Shown one piece after another: positions 58,901 through 60,000 of a DNA stretch of 60,000 nt. Numbering within the stretch: position 1 is the stretch's first letter; each line of letters starts with the position of its first letter. Below the pieces are notes generated by a model that saw only the letters and a program-made list of their open reading frames with translations, had not been told where the DNA came from and ran no database searches. Source of the DNA: Gnetum montanum (Eukaryota; Streptophyta; Gnetopsida; Gnetales; Gnetaceae); NCBI GenBank assembly GCA_015680685.1, contig MNCI01007938.1:130384-190383 (forward strand). Direction: 5' to 3'. The position numbers and the translations under genes are program-made.

Positions 58901-60000
58901 AGCCGTTTAGAACCATACCAGATTGATCATCATAGTATTTATGTAATCTCTAGGTTTACTTGGTTCTTGTAGATGTCAATTCTTACAGAAATACAAAGAA
59001 AACAAATATATTCTAACCCAATGCTTAATGTGTTTCAAAGTTATTGCAAAATGTAGTAAGTTTTTGACAATCAAATTTATTTGTACATTTGGAGAAAAAT
59101 ATTCAAGAGATTTTTTATTATAATAAATATTAATTTGAAATTTGATAGGTTATTTAATCCAACTAAACCTTGATTAAGGTATTCTTAGACACCCAACTAA
59201 AGCATTTGCCTACGTAATACCCATAATAATGTTTACACCTGTTTTGGTAGTTTCAGAATCAGACCTCAAGAAAATGAATAATAGTATTAAATAATTTTTA
59301 AAGTACATTAGATTATCAAAGAGAGAGAGAAAAAAATATGTTTTAGTAATTTAAAATTAAAGCATATGATGTATCGTCCCATGTCACATTACTTTGTTAC
59401 ATATATCTTCATATCTTTGCCCTTCAATAAATGCTTAGTTTAAAGTATTTTGGGGTTGTAATGCTCTTCATAAGGATTCAAGAACCCTTAAAAGAGCTTT
59501 AAGAACACAAAAACCTTTTGTTTCATGATTGCAAGTTCATTTAAAAAAGATAGAATAATAGAAACATGAATTTTCTATGTAATAAACTGATGTCATTTGC
59601 ATTTCTTATAATAAAGTTGTTTCATTTGTTCATCATATTTTGATCATATTTAAATTATTTGTATCAAGGTGTTTGTTGTTGGTTAAGGCATGCAGCTTGC
59701 ATTTTACAAGTTAAAAGTTTAATCCCAATAAGCTATCATCAAGATATGTAAATAGCATACAAAATTTATTGCAACTAGGCTAGTTTCATAGATCCATAGG
59801 GTCTTAAATATAATTAAAAACAATTTTAGTTTTAATTATTTAATATACATTATTAGATTTTCTTTGGCCTATTTTGAGCATTGTTTTGAATGTTGTACTT
59901 CAAGCATACATAAAATTTTATAGATAATGGTGTTTGAAAATATAATTACAAGTCTATTTTTAACTAGTTCAAGTAACAGTACTTAGCGCACAAATACTAT
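58901..60000. other. AT-rich intergenic sequence
   Basis: I see no gene, repeat unit or element signature here. Confidence 0.5.

Noticed and set aside
1-60000. tRNA, rRNA or small RNA genes
   Set aside because: I saw no cloverleaf with A and B boxes and no rRNA-like sequence; a covariance search would be needed to exclude small RNAs.

Overview
The window looks like nuclear DNA of a plant with a large, repeat-rich genome. It holds degenerate LINEs of the plant L1-like type, Ty3/gypsy elements of the Athila/Tat kind, a Ty1/copia relic, and one spliced host gene with short AT-rich introns plus one 4.5-kb intron full of repeats. A gymnosperm would fit this density and age of retroelements, but nothing here fixes the lineage.

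Layout. 1-6.6 kb: an unrecognised, intron-bearing coding relic on the + strand ending in coiled-coil sequence. 6.6-12.5 kb: gag, protease and LTR of a third, truncated gypsy element (element C, - strand). 12.6-13.7 kb: copia reverse transcriptase/RNase H relic (+). 14.6-14.8 kb: a degenerate short-period repeat. 16.7-20.9 kb: LINE-1 (- strand), broken by a CpG-rich solo LTR at 19617-20671 and by a complete gypsy element. 20942-34029: gypsy element A (- strand, 13.1 kb, target duplication CTAAC on both sides). 34.0-35.5 kb: presumed 5' part of LINE-1. About 36.0-37.4 kb and 47.9-51.2 kb: LINE-2 (+), split inside its endonuclease by gypsy element B, 37397-47874 (- strand, 10.5 kb, target duplication ACTAG/ATTAG). 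51482-58677: a six-exon gene for a 503-residue RMI1/DUF1767-type protein. 58.7-60 kb: AT-rich flank.

Elements A and B belong to one family. They share TGATGAG...CTCATCA LTR ends, a TGGCGCC-type primer-binding site one base inside the 5' LTR, the polypurine tract ATGGGGGTA, and gag-protease-RT-RNase H-integrase order. They differ in instructive ways. A carries about 3 kb of extra coding sequence (ORF3) between pol and the 3' LTR, preceded by an LTR-like motif array and a TATA box. B has a 475-bp tandem duplication inside one LTR. The U3 motif arrays differ (GATGAGGCC in A, GATATC in B). Both copies have Asn in place of the second catalytic Asp of integrase.

Most stop codons in the relics sit where Gln, Trp or Arg is expected, which fits C-to-T decay of methylated DNA; the host exons and the solo LTR keep CpG. 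Isolated single Ns coincide with direct or inverted duplications and with a missing piece of integrase, so those joins need checking before biological use. I found no evidence for a wholly new system. The best candidates for something undescribed are ORF3 with its own promoter-like cassette in element A, and the intron-bearing relic at 0.7-5.7 kb.
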